Assembly: GCA_965644295.1 (NCBI GenBank)
Contig: CBFFRP010000414.1
Coordinates: 35,004-99,003 of the forward strand
Length of the DNA stretch: 64,000 nt
Direction: 5' to 3'
From: Paraphysomonas bandaiensis
Lineage: Eukaryota > Chrysophyceae
The stretch's first letter is position 1; every line of letters begins with the position of its first letter. The notes under the pieces were generated by a model. That model worked only from the letters and a program-made list of their open reading frames with translations. It had not been told where the DNA came from and made no database searches. Below are positions 22,957 to 34,860 of the stretch, piece after piece. The position numbers and the translations under genes are program-made.

Positions 22957-25923
22957 ATGAATCCAATAGACACACCATCCAACCCATCAACCAACTCATC
23001 CAACCCATCAACCAACTCATCAACCAACTCATCCAACCCATCAATCAACTCATCAACCAACTCATCCAACCCATCAACCAACTCATCCAACCCATCAACC
23101 AACTCATCCAATCCATCCAATCCAATGGAAACATTATCAATTAGTCATCAAAATAAAATACAAAAACTTGTAATGAAACTTTATTGTTTACCATACTGTG
23201 CAGAGTTTCGTGAACCCGTACAAATCATGTACCCTCATCTCCTCGAGCCTTATCTCGAGGTCATTAAGACTCCAATGGATCTTGGTTCAATCTTATTAAA
23301 AATTAAACAAAATAAATATAAAACATTAACAGAATGTTCTAAAGATATTTCACTTGTATTTAATAATGCCATATTATTTAATGGTGATCTTTCGAATTTA
23401 GTTTCAATGTCAAAACATCTTCTTGCGTTTACTCGAAGTCTTTGGCATGAAGTTATGCGTATTCCATTCGATGAATCTTCTGAAACCAATTCCAATTTTA
23501 ATGAGATGATGATGATGGAAAGGAAGGCAAACTATTCGTTTGTGAGAAATAGGAACATGAATATTGAGGAAATTCAGTTCTTGCAGAAGTCTGTTGAGTC
23601 CGAGTTGGAATCAAATGGTGTGTTTTCGAAATGCGTAGAAGCCACTCTAGGATACTGCCAAGAGTCCAACGCAGTAACTCTTGCCAAGATCATGAATGTT
23701 TGGGTGTCAGAACTCTGTGATGCTTATCCTATGCCTGACTCTGATTCTAATCCAGACGAAATCAGCAAATCTGTAACGTATCCCACGATAGTGTTTCTGG
23801 ACTCAGAACTTTCATCGCGGGCGTTTTCTCCATCTCGTATAGAATATATTTATCGCCAACTTTCCTCAGAAAAGTTGGCAACGCTTGAAGCACTTGACAG
23901 TATTGTGGGCGAGTTAAGCGTTGTATTGTACGAAAAGGCGACTCGGGGATTCAGCATTAGTTCCATATGGGCACAGCCGCACGATGTTGTCTGGGCGCAG
24001 CCGTTCAAGTCTCCATGGTGGCCAGGTATGGTGTTAGCGGGAGGAACCGTACCCAAACCGATAGAGGACGTCAATATATCTCGTCTACCGGATCAGATTG
24101 TTAGGGCGCTGTCTAAATTGAAACCGAAAACTAGGGAGAACCTCAACAGTACTAGCTTTGTGCCGGCTGGCATGGTTCTTGTCGAGTTTTTTGGATCGCA
24201 CGACTTTGGGTGGGTCCGGTGTGACGCACTGTTCCCCCTTCCTCCGGATGCCTCACTCTCTGTCCCTCCTTCCATGAAGGAGAAGAGGGAAGGTCTTGGG
24301 GGTGAGAAGAGTACACATGACGGGTCTGCACTCCGGGAGGCGAGAGAAGGGTATGTTGTGATGCAGGAGGAGGATGGAATTCCAACATCTCTAAGTGATA
24401 CACCGCCTCCTGACTTCCTTGATGTGCTGGAGAGAAAGCAGGAGAGTCTCCAGCTTCTCATGGTGTCTCGTCAGCAGTCCCAAACAGCTCCGAAGAAGCG
24501 AAGGAAGAGTTTAGCTTCGTCAGGAGAAGAAGGAAGTCAGCCCAATAAAAAAACGAAAAAGGTGGATTTAGATGAGGAGCAGGAGAATATCAGCTGGGCG
24601 TCTGATACAGCAGGGAGAAAACTGTTCAAATCACATTCGGGCAATTCTGTGTACGTATTTTATGTCATGTCTTGTTACTCGCATGAAGTGGATAGTCTAT
24701 AGTAATATGCACGTGAAATCCACTTCGGTAATTTGCTCACTCGTCACGTCAACAGGTCGGAGAACAAAAAACAAGCAGCCGTAATTGAAGCCAGAAGAAT
24801 GGCTATACAGTTTCAACTGTACCGCTTAGTTGTTCCAGCGCCGATGTATCGTGGGAGGCCTAGTAGTGATTCTCTATTGCACCGTTCAAATTCGGATAGT
24901 ACTCTACCGATGGACCCACCAACTGACCCACCCATACTGCTTACTACCTCTATTGAAGGCAGCAGCTATGAAGAGGAGAGTGCTGAAGGTGGGGATGAGA
25001 ATAGTGCCTCCAACATGTCCACTTGTGACGACGAAGTTGCCCCGGGTGGCTCTGTATCGAACAAGAAACGCCGTAGGCGCAGGCGTGGATGTAGCAACAG
25101 TGATGTACACTCTTTCAGTGCACTATCTGCTCAGGAACAGGTGATGAGCGTATTCTTCGTGTAAAATGGCACAGCGTATTTATACTGTGTATCCGCTTCA
25201 TGTATGAATGAGATAGTCCATCAACCTCTATTCTGCTGGGGTGTACTACTTATTATGCCTCTTTCGTGAATGTCTGTTATTTGTGTTTGTCTTCCTCTGC
25301 AGAGTCTGTCGGCCTTCTATGGATGCGCCCGACTGGTGAACCACAAGCGAGGGAAGAGCACAACTTGCCCGGTATTACATTCTCGAGATGTTAATCCTAA
25401 TGCGGTAGTGTTTTGTTTGGAGTCCCGGTCTTGTAAAGAGAGAAAGGAGTTACTGCGCCAGGAGCTAGCCAGGTCCTTCCTTCATATGTTTGATTTCATA
25501 ACTTGATCCAAAATTCTTTTTTGTAGGCTGACGAGGGAACTCGATAGTATGAAAGCTCTTCTAGCTAAAGCGCCTAACCCTTCTCCAAGCAAGGGTGGTT
25601 CCAAGAGTTCGCGGATCCGCAAGATGAAGAAAGCGAATGCCGATAAATCCATCCCCGGTACTGCTACGGCTCATGGGAAAGCGAGAAATAGAACGCCAAA
25701 GCTCAGTGGGGGTGCTGGTGGTAGCAAGAAGCCAAACAGTGCGGTGGTGAGTCTGTCCCTTCTTGAGTTATGGTACCTTATATCTTACACACAGACTCCG
25801 AAGTCACCACCGGCGGTGGTGGAGGCAGCGAAGCAGAAGGACCAACCGGAAGAAACCACACAATCCAGTTCTTCCCTTTCAGATTCCTATACCTCAGCCA
25901 TGAGTATGATGCCTTTTCTGTAA
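22957..25923 (+). CDS. Bromodomain and PWWP chromatin-reader protein (865 aa, 5 exons)
   Basis: Exons 22957-24650, 24756-25140, 25303-25472, 25527-25746, 25795-25923, all in phase. The first 55 residues are an NSSNPST tandem repeat. The bromodomain spans about 65-170: FREPVQ, YLEVIKTPMDLGSI (99-112) and VFNNAILFNGDLS, with the acetyl-lysine-binding Asn in FNG. A PWWP domain starts near 342, with SPWWPG at 352-357 and a VLVEFFGSHDFGWV strand. Basic nuclear-localisation-like clusters follow (KKRRKS, KKTKK, NKKRRRRRR). The exon 3 product has Cys residues (YGCARLV, TTCPV, FCLES, SCKERKE) that may form a small zinc-binding fold. Bromodomain-PWWP pairs read acetylated and methylated nucleosomes. 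The last intron is 48 bases and in frame, so retention would still yield protein. The start at 22957 is the first Met of the open frame. Confidence 0.85.
22975..23125. repeat. In-frame NSSNPST-coding repeat
   Basis: Degenerate repeat of aactcatccaacccatcaacc within exon 1 of the bromodomain gene. It keeps the reading frame and encodes a Asn/Ser/Pro/Thr-rich disordered N-terminus. Unit number is likely to vary between strains. Confidence 0.85.
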
Positions 25924-26351
25924 CGAAAGTATCCAGCGAGCAATTATAATGTATGTATCATGCAGTGCCAGCTTTGTGTGCCGTGGACGATGCAAGTTGG
26001 TAAATAAAAATTCTTATTGTTGTGTTAATTGTCACATGATGTTGTATTATCTACCGTGTAGAGGCTATTTATTGCAGTCAGTATTGCACACTATTTGTAC
26101 TGTACGTAATGCAAGCGATACAAACATTCCTGACCTGTAAGGAATATGAATTTATTGAAACTTATTAGTAAAAACATATCTGCTTTGCTACTACATCAAT
26201 TAATTAGAACAGCAAACTCAAGATATTAGATCAGAAGTTAACATTGTTCTACACCCCATACTTACTTCCACTAACTTTCTTTCTTGCACGCGATGTACTT
26301 TAAAAAGAAGTATAATATTCATGTAACATCTGTTTACTCTCCTTTACCCTT
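25924..26351. other. Intergenic, presumed 3' UTR
   Basis: Downstream of the bromodomain gene. No coding segment with domain support. Ends at dispersed repeat copy C. Confidence 0.5.
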
Positions 26352-26616
26352 AACTCAAAGTCGGACTCGCACCTATTCGTGGTGTTCTGGGGGATAAGCA
26401 CATAAGTACCGGAAATATTTCTCCGGGAAATTAACGAGAGCCGCATAAAAAGTCAGCGGATAACGTTCTACCCGCTCATAGCCACATGTTTGTGTGATAC
26501 AAGGGACACTAATACAAGTGTCACTTGTGTATAGACGTCTTTGAGTGGTAGAACAAAAGTGGATGCACCTTGGTGCTTGCAGTGATGCACAAGCAGCTTT
26601 CGTAATAGGATATAAT
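26352..26616. repeat. Dispersed repeat family, copy C (short form)
   Basis: Shares the caaagtcggactcgcacc start, the ggtgttctgggggataag segment and the caccttggtgcttgca/aagcagctttcgta end with copy A. It lacks the GC-rich middle. Its 3' end is abutted or interrupted by the inverted-repeat element at 26617. Confidence 0.75.
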
Positions 26617-26804
26617 ATATGGGATTAATGGGTGAAGATGATGTAAGAAAAACAGAAGTAAAGAAAATTATCAGAGTTAAGCACTAGTTTTAGTCAAATT
26701 TTAATGCTAAATTATTTCTGACTCTTAAAAGTCTATTATTACTATAATAATATATTTCTTTACTTCTGTTTCTTACATATTATCTTCTCCCTTTAATCCC
26801 ATAT
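26617..26804. mobile_element. Inverted-repeat (MITE-like) element of 188 bp
   Basis: The left end (atatgggattaatgggtgaa and on to cagaagtaaagaaa, 26617-26666) is the near-perfect reverse complement of the right end (26755-26804, ending ccctttaatcccatat), about 47 paired bases. There is no coding capacity. It sits directly at the end of repeat copy C. Confidence 0.8.
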
Positions 26805-26955
26805 CAATTATATTATTATATTTTATCTGATATATATTCTATATCGACACACATCAGTAACCAAATTTACTTATTTTTTGTTACTATTACGGGTTGCTTC
26901 TTTCCTTTAATGCATACTATTACTTATTAATAAACATGAACTCACTTCAATTTTT

Positions 26956-27037
26956 CATAATATTTATATAATAATATAATATCATTACTATCATAATATT
27001 TATATAATAATATAATATCATTATTATCATAATATTT
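26956..27037. repeat. 36-bp AT-only tandem repeat
   Basis: Two full units and a partial third of cataatatttatataataatataatatcattactat-type sequence, period 36. Almost pure A/T. Confidence 0.85.
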
Positions 27038-27786
27038 AAAAGTATCAACATTTGCAACCTTACTAAAATCTAGTCTACTACAGTGAGGGAAGAAGCAACA
27101 ACCTATAATAATATCATTGCTCCGGCACAGCGATTGACCATAATAATAAAAAGCAAAAAGGAAAACAACGCTAAAAATATATTGAAATTAATCGCAAAAT
27201 TGTCAGACACCGTTGAAAGAAATCGGTAAGAAAGTCAATTTTAGGAATTTGGCAAGGAGTAGTGTTCACTACGTCTTTTAGTTACGTTCAATTATTTATT
27301 TTGAGAAGTAGAGAATTGACGTTCCCGTTATAGTTAACAACGGGTTATGTGGAGGCTATATACTGTACTGCGTTCTAAACTTCTAAACAAAAAGCCTGAG
27401 TTTTAAAATTGGACAAGGGGTTATTATCCTCATGAAAACCGAATATATCTAGAATGCATAAAGTCGATGACATAAAATAGTGCTATCTATGTATTATAAC
27501 TAACTAAAAATACTTACAAAAGCGATAATTAGCTGAACTTCTGACATATTCACTAAAAAATAATAATAGATGCTGAATCAACTGCACCTGTGTTTACTCA
27601 CCACTCCTTATTAGTGGGTTCCGCAATATAACCCCACCTCGGAGTACACAGTTTCTTTCTAATGGAAGGGATATGAGTCATATACTATAATATCCTGGTG
27701 GGCAACATTCAATATTTAGTACATTACACAAACAATCATAATCTATTAGCAAATTGTAGCTTGCTTGCTGTTGAAATATAGGTGCT
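27038..27786. other. Intergenic, AT-rich
   Basis: No coding or RNA gene that I can support between the AT tandem repeat and dispersed repeat copy D. Confidence 0.5.
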
Positions 27787-28965
27787 CCCTCCCTCAACAA
27801 AGTCGGACTCACATCTTTTCGTGGTGTTCTGGGGGATAAGTACAGTAGGAAACTGATGTGAGCCGCATACTATATAGTCGGCAGATATTGTTCTGCCCAC
27901 TCGTATACCCTCTAATGGTTGTGTGGTACAAAAAGGACACTAAGAGAAGTGTCACTTGTGTAGAATAAACAGGCATTTGGGACAGGGCCCACCTGAATGG
28001 TAACCGGGGTATAGGGCTGCCTGCTGAAGTTAACCATCCGGGATGTTCACCTTCAGAACTCAAAAAACATGAAGTCAGCAGATGTCAGGTATATCAACAT
28101 TCTGCTTGCTCACTGCGTTTGCTTTGAGTGATTGATGCTGAGTATGAGTTCACATTATTTTTTGGTATCTGTGTGGCCAATGACCGACGTAATATATGCG
28201 TCAAACTTTCCTCATGGATGCATGCATGGCAATGATGTGACTAAACCTGTCATGTCTTTTTACACGTCTACTGCCTAGTCTTGGTTTCTCCTGACCCAGG
28301 TCATTGAGATTATATCAAGGCTCTGGCACTCTTCTCCAAGCAGTGTCAGGTACATTGGTGTGTGCTTTAATGTTATTTCTTACTTAATAAGTTTTTATCG
28401 GAGCCGAGAAGGTGCACGGTTTACTACTAGCGTAAGTCACTCGGGTGAAGAGTGAGTGCAAGGTGGATGCATGTGCTAGACGAGTGCACATACATAATGG
28501 AGGGAAGACATTTTGGAGTCAGCTTGCATTTGTAACAGATTTTGGGAGACATCTCTTTCATGCGTTAGCGTGCAAAAATGCACTAGACCGCTTCGTGACC
28601 GTGAGAGGACCCGGCGCTAGAGCTACTCTACTCTCCCCTCCAGACTATCTGCAGCTGTGAACACCACCTTTTAAAGAGGGCCCTAAAGATCTGCCGCATG
28701 TACAGGAGACATATGCCGAAGACATTGACCGCAAGTTGTTTGTGTTAGGACAAGTAGATTGGGCAGGGGCGTAGTATGATCCGGCTTAAACACGCAACTT
28801 GTCGTATGCCCATGTAGCTAACTAAGTTGTGTTGTATAGTTGAACACTTGTCGGTGCATGCAATATAGTAACTAGATGAGAGTCATGTTATGCTTAGTGT
28901 CGCGCGAGTTGTTAGGTTGGTCGCGGCAACACACAAGCTTGCGCTTCTTAAAAATCAGATTTTCA
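27787..28965. repeat. Dispersed repeat family, copy D (long form)
   Basis: Full-length partner of copy B (16405-17625), starting ccctcaacaaagtcggactc and ending gcgcttcttaaaaatcagat. It differs by scattered substitutions and small indels, for example a shortened GC-rich section near 27855-28000. The stretch corresponding to PPDYLQL is retained at 28445-28660. Confidence 0.8.
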
Positions 28966-30039
28966 ATAATAATGTGCTCCCTGATTAAAATGAAGAAAAC
29001 AAATGAAAAATCAAAGTACTGTTTCAAATCAATAGGATCTATAATCAATACAAAAGAGAAACTCGAAACAAATATTTTTCTATTTCTATAACTACAACAA
29101 ATGTACCCCTACCGTATACGAATGCCGTGAGACTTCGTGTTGTCGTTGGCATCGTCGTCATCACTCTTAATCCCTGTTTGTGCAACTGACTTGAATGCTG
29201 TGTGAATGATATGATATATATCACAATCCTGATGTTGTGCACGACGTGACCCTAACAACCCAGAAAGGACTGGGTACCATTGCTCCATATCTCCTTCAGC
29301 ATTAGATGTGGCATTTGAACTAAGTACTGGATATAAAGATAGATCACTTGCACTGACGTGATTTCGAATCTTCGAATCAGACGAAGGATGGAGTGCTACT
29401 ACGAGCTACAATTTCTTGATGAAATGCTTTTGAAAGTCGAATCATCATTATGGTTTCCTTAAAATATATAATAAAATGACTTTCGAATAGCTGTCAATTT
29501 CGTAATTAAAGATAGAAGATAGATTCTGTTCGAACCGAATACTTATATATTGAATGTTTGTACTTGCCCGGTGCTAATGTTGATTATCCTTTGTAAGTAT
29601 AGATAGCACTAATATGTATAATGCAACCGTTGCATTCTCACGTTTATGATCTGTAACTAACATAAAGCTTATTAAGTGCCTTAAAAAACATGTTCATTTC
29701 ACACATACTACATTAATTATTGCAAAACACAACATAACTTCAACTTAAATCAAAAATTTCACCAGGTTTGGGCATCACATCGACTTAATGTGGGCATTCT
29801 GGTGAACCCAACTCAGGTCCGAAAACACTCTCGTGGAGAAAAATATGGATAAGCTTTACTATGACAAAGATTTCAGCCCTGACCTCTGTCTGCCTGATCG
29901 GGACGGCGTAAATAAAACAAGGCGACTGCTTAAAAATTATACATCTGCTTACTTACTTACGAAGTACAACAACTACCTAAACAAATTGAATTCAAACTCA
30001 ATATATCATAAAATTATGTACTACAACAGCATGTTACAG
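28966..30039. other. Intergenic region
   Basis: AT-rich sequence between repeat D and the FG-GAP gene. The 85-codon open stretch at 29833-30090 (+) overlaps the end of the FG-GAP gene on the other strand and has no recognisable domain. Confidence 0.5.
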
Positions 30040-33000
30040 CTACTTCGCTTTCCTCATTCTATTCTTCGAAGTCGTATTAGTTTTACGTGACCTTTGCCTC
30101 GAAGAATATTGCGGCTGCTTTGAACGCTCTGTACTTCCATTTAATTCAGCATTGTCATCGTCTGAGTCGTTATCACCGACAAGGATATTTACTAGAGGAG
30201 CGAGATCATATGCCTCCACACTCTCTTGTGCCGACTTTTCTCGCGAGGTAATGCGTTCTGACCGTTTGGCCCGCCTAGCTTGAGGACGGGACTCCGATGC
30301 AGACGACAGAGCAAGTGCGCGCAGTATTACTGCGGCATCATCATTGTCACTACCACTGCCACTATCTGATGCACACCCCTGGTACTGCTGACGTTCGCTA
30401 CGTAAGTTCGTCGTTTTCGTCTTTCGGGCAGAAGAAATAATTGTAGTTGTAGAGCGTGAAGAAATAGAGTTGTCGTCCTCCTCACTACTGCTGCTGCTGC
30501 CGTTTCCTGAAGCATCACCAAATGAGTCCAGAAGGGTGGCCAGCTGTTCCTCTGCAGTTGCAATGGCAGAGTCGTTCAGAGTAAAGTCACCTCTCTTCTC
30601 TGATGATTTTCTAGTCGTCACTTTGTTTTTTCTTTTACGTGAGCTCTGAAATTAATGATGAGAACATACATACACAGAACATAGATTCCAACCTCATTCA
30701 CGGGTTTTCCGGATGCCGGTGCTTTCTTCTTTTGAACTACACCTGTTTCAACATCTTTGTCTAACGTGCTACTGCTCTTGTACTGACTTTTCTGCTGATG
30801 CTCGCCCGACATGAGAGCTACACGACTGCTGCTTGTGTCCACAGGCATATCACAGCTTGTATCTGATTCCACTAATCTACCACGATACTGCTTGACAGCA
30901 AAAAATAACAACCCCACGCCTAGTGCTGTTAAAAGTACAATGTACTGTGTGTTAAGGATAGAACTACTATTGTGCGATCCATCTTCAGAGTTCTTTGACA
31001 CGAAGGAAAGTGGCGATCTGTTAGGGTATTCATCTCCCTGATTAACATTTTTCCACCCCTCCTCCGAAATACTCTTGAGCTGTATACTTCCATGATCTAC
31101 AAGATCAGTATGAATATTCATGCTGTTCAAAAGCTGGGCCTCTTCGTCCAAGTAAGTAGCAAATGTCCCAGATTCTATGGCCAGTGTCAAGTCATCATAT
31201 GCATTCAAATATGCGTCGTGTGGGCTATCGAAGTCCACATTGTCCAAGCCATACAACCTAACAGGAATGTAGACTTTAAACATCAAGTACGTGTTGGCAC
31301 CAATCACTTGAGTCTTAAAATCGGAATGGAGAGAAGTAGTACCAAACACGCTTGAAAAGGCGTAGGTTAGAACGTCGATGTCTGCGGCGGTGAGGTCTTG
31401 AAGTTTAATCCTACTCAGTACAATCACACCAGACATAAGTACGTCTACCTCCAACACATCGCTACAGTATGTAGTCCGTGTAAACTGCTCAACCGCATCA
31501 CAGGAGTAGTCATTAACACTAAAGGCAAGATGTTCCTGAGCACCTCCTGTCCTACCACAGAACTCCCAGGTATGGGAACCGGAGTCAATGTCCAGCGCCC
31601 CACCCACTCGAAGAATAAAATCTCCCTTGGGGGGTAGGACCTGCCAACAAGACAATTCCATAACAGAATCGCATAAAGTACCACTTGCAAAGAGATGCTT
31701 GCCCTTGCTATCGGAAATATAGAACTGCGTTCCGAGGTTATCATCCCGGAACCAGGAGTCCATATCAGCATCGATCATCTTGAAGAACTCCCAATTATCC
31801 ACGTCAGATTGCGCAAGTGTGGGAGCTGGGGAGATCGTTGGGGAAGCCGTTTGACCCTTTCCCCCTTTCCCACCCTTGAGTTTCCGGTTACCCGCAGCTA
31901 ACACCTGTCGATCGATAGCTGTATCACGGTTATCTGCAATCTCAACTGGAAATGGTAACGACCTAAGTCGCCTCCCCCCCTCCCATGTAGGAGCAGAGGA
32001 AGGAGAAGACGTGTCACACGGAACAGAATCGTCGTCTGTAGCGTTCGATCCCCCCGACCCACCGGATCCTCCTGACCCACCGGACCCTCCAGGTTTCGGT
32101 TTTGGTTTCGGTTTAGGCGTAGGTTTGCCGGAAAGACATGTCGAGGTGCAGGTAGAGTTGTCCTTGATGTTCCTGGCCTCCACGAGAGATAAATCCTTAC
32201 GATCACAGTCCCAGTTTAGGGTCATCTTAGTAGTGTGGTCGCCGTAAAACCATCTTCCAGTTTCCTCAAAAAAAACTCCCCAATGTATCTCCCAGTGAAA
32301 GGGATGGTCCGCACCGCGGGGAATCTCTATGAAGACTTCTCCACATTCGCCATGCTCCGCTGGACACCACCGCAAATATTTGGGGTTGGATATGTCGTCA
32401 CAGCTAGGTGCGTATCTCTCGGAGTGACCACTTGGTTGCGTAATAACCAGATCCGCTCCGGACCAGCCGTCCCCGTAGTGATCTCCAAGCGAAATGACAA
32501 TACATTCGTAGGTTTGGTCCGTATGGTATTGGTCTATAGTGCGCGTCGGCGTCGCAGGATCATAGTAAGCGCTGTAAATATCAGTGCCGGTGACAACAAT
32601 TTCATCACCAAATTCACTTTGATCATTCGGTGTACCATAAAAGTCATCTACAAGTGTCCAAACGCCATCTATCTTCCTGTATACATAGTAACCACCATCC
32701 ATATACGTGGCAGCCAATTCATCGCAGTTGTCTGCGTCAATAACTGCATCCCTATTGGCTGCCTGTACTACCATTATGTCGTCATATACGTCCACCTCAC
32801 TTCCGAAGTAAGAACAATTAGACGCATCAGGCGCCACTATAGTCTGCATTAGACTCCATCTACTAACTTCGCACTGTGGGGTAGGTTTCGGTCCACTCTT
32901 CGGGGGGCAGTGATCTTCGACATGGGCCCACTCCTCCCAGAACACTCTTTGGGCCTTGTCACGCATTTCTACAAGCTCTGTGAAAGACAGCATTGTAGGA

Positions 33001-34067
33001 AATATATCACTATCGCAATCCCCTGTAAATGTCTCCAAATCGTATGAATAAACTGTTCCGTAGTCTGGCCCATTCTCATCGGCGTAAGGAAATCCCACCA
33101 CAAGATTATCTTCGTACATAGATACTTCCATTTCGCCTTCACAGTCCACGCCTGAGCTCAAGACCTGCTGTTCACTCCACTGAAGAGTCATTGTCTGTTT
33201 TATGTCGCTCAATGGTACAGCCCAGCGGGAAAGAGCCGTCGCTATCTCAGCGTCAATATCGGCTGCACTCTCTGTGATTATAGCACGTGACGATGTGCAG
33301 GGTTTGGGTGGGGGAGGCGGTGGTTTCTCTTGCTCGAAAAAGTAGATGGAGCAGTCTCCCGGAGCACTAATCACAGCATACCGGTCCACAATATCCACTT
33401 GAGTTCCAAAGTTTGAATTTGCAGAAGTCCCGCTACCTAGAAGTTTTTGTCCTTCGGTCCAGTACTTGGCGGTCGGAGAGGACTCGAATACATATGCGGA
33501 ACCGGACGCGCTTCCAGTATCGTCATCTAGATTCGCACCAACCAGTGCAGTGCGAGGGTCAAATTCATCAATAGCAACACTCACTCCAAAATTATCATTA
33601 GCAATACCATCTTGAGCCCGTAGCTCTTGCTGTTGGGTCCAATGAGTGGATGTGTCTTTAAAGACAAAAGCTGAACCCTCACCAGATGGACCTCCTCCAG
33701 GTGCCCCAGCTAATAAAATATCCATTGTCCTTAAACTTTCCCCACCATCAAGTGATGATCCAAACTCAATTGTTGTGGGTAAATCTATACCTAACGATGC
33801 CCCATTACTCCATCCAGTCGTCCCTGAGCCATATATATACTCCTCATAGTATATCTGAACTGGTTCAGCCCCTCCAACATCACCCACAGCAACTGTTTTA
33901 ATATTTCCAAATGCAGCAATATCACCTGCAGGTACAGCTGTAACTGGTTCAGTTGATTGTATAGATGGGGTTGATAATGTCCATTCTTGACTGTAAACAA
34001 TGGAAACATATGAAACTATGTATAAACCCCACAGTCTCATCATCCTGCTATTTAAATAGAATAACAA
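30040..34067 (-). CDS. FG-GAP-repeat type I membrane protein (about 1326 aa, 2 exons)
   Basis: Exons 30693-34067 and 30040-30645, joined in phase 0 across a 47-base intron. A signal peptide follows Met9 or Met10 (MRLWGLYIVSYVSIVYS). The N-terminal half has FG-GAP-type blades: DILLAGAPGGGPSGEGSAFV, NDNFGVSVAID, ALVGANLDDDTGSASGSAYV, and FGTQVDIVDRYAVISAPGD. A C-rich region with SLGDHYGDGWSGADL follows, like modules common in stramenopile secreted proteins. Pro/Lys (PTPKPKPKPKP), Gly/Ser (GGSGGSGG) and PTISPAPT linkers, and a GGRRL motif, separate the ectodomain parts. One membrane span (IVLLTALGVGLLFFAV, near 1045-1065) precedes an acidic and basic Ser-rich cytoplasmic tail. FG-GAP blades build integrin-like beta-propellers, so adhesion or surface sensing is plausible (inference). 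Confidence 0.8.
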
Positions 34068-34860
34068 TCAAGTGGCTTACTAAACTACCTTAATGTGGAG
34101 ATTACACACACCCTCATATCATAACATGATGTATATATGGGTAATTAGGGTCTATACTAAGACACGTGCTTGTTAAGGTGTTGGTGAGATGGATGTATAT
34201 GTGTATGTATGCAGGGATGTGTATATGTATGTATGTATGTATGTGTATGTATGTATAGTGAAAAATTAGACCGGGGATAAAATAGGGGCACCATTAAATG
34301 ATCTGTACAGCAGCATATGGGAGTATATTACAATAACTGAAAATATCTCTTTAAGATATGAAAGTGTGGGAATAGAAGTGAGTATGGAATAGGAGGGATT
34401 TTGGGGGTGTTGTCATGGCTAGAAATTGAAATATTTACCTTTTTGATGAATAAATTTAGGATACTGTATAAAAATAATATTATTTAGGGAATATTACCAA
34501 TTTATTATATTTTTTTCTTTTGAATCTATAAAAATACAGGATTTTTCATATTGGAATGGAGTGTGTACTGTAAATATACACACCTACTCTTGTACATGTA
34601 CAGCAGTACATACATGTATACACAGTCCATATATACACAACTGTAACAGGCATTAAGTACCATATCAGCTAACCATATATGGTTATCTACCTAAATCATT
34701 CATCTTTCCACTTCCCACACCATCTGTAGTGGAAAGATATCTCTCTCATCCATAGATAGAATGCAGGACCCTATTGAGGGGTGACATGAGCCTCTATATG
34801 GGTTGATATAATACACACTGACAATACATACATATATCTATAGAAATATTAAGATATCGA
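34068..34860. promoter_or_regulatory. Divergent promoter region with GTAT microsatellite and TACAGCAGTAC palindromes
   Basis: Between the start codons of the FG-GAP gene (minus) and the BRX-like gene (plus). It holds a tgtatgtatgtatg run (34193-34255), TGTACAGCAGCATA (about 34304) and TGTACAGCAGTACATA (about 34597). The shared motif and its position suggest a two-way promoter. Confidence 0.45.

Noticed and set aside
29833-30090. 85-codon open stretch (+)
   Set aside because: Overlaps the FG-GAP gene end on the other strand; Lys/Tyr/Asn-rich product of AT-rich DNA.
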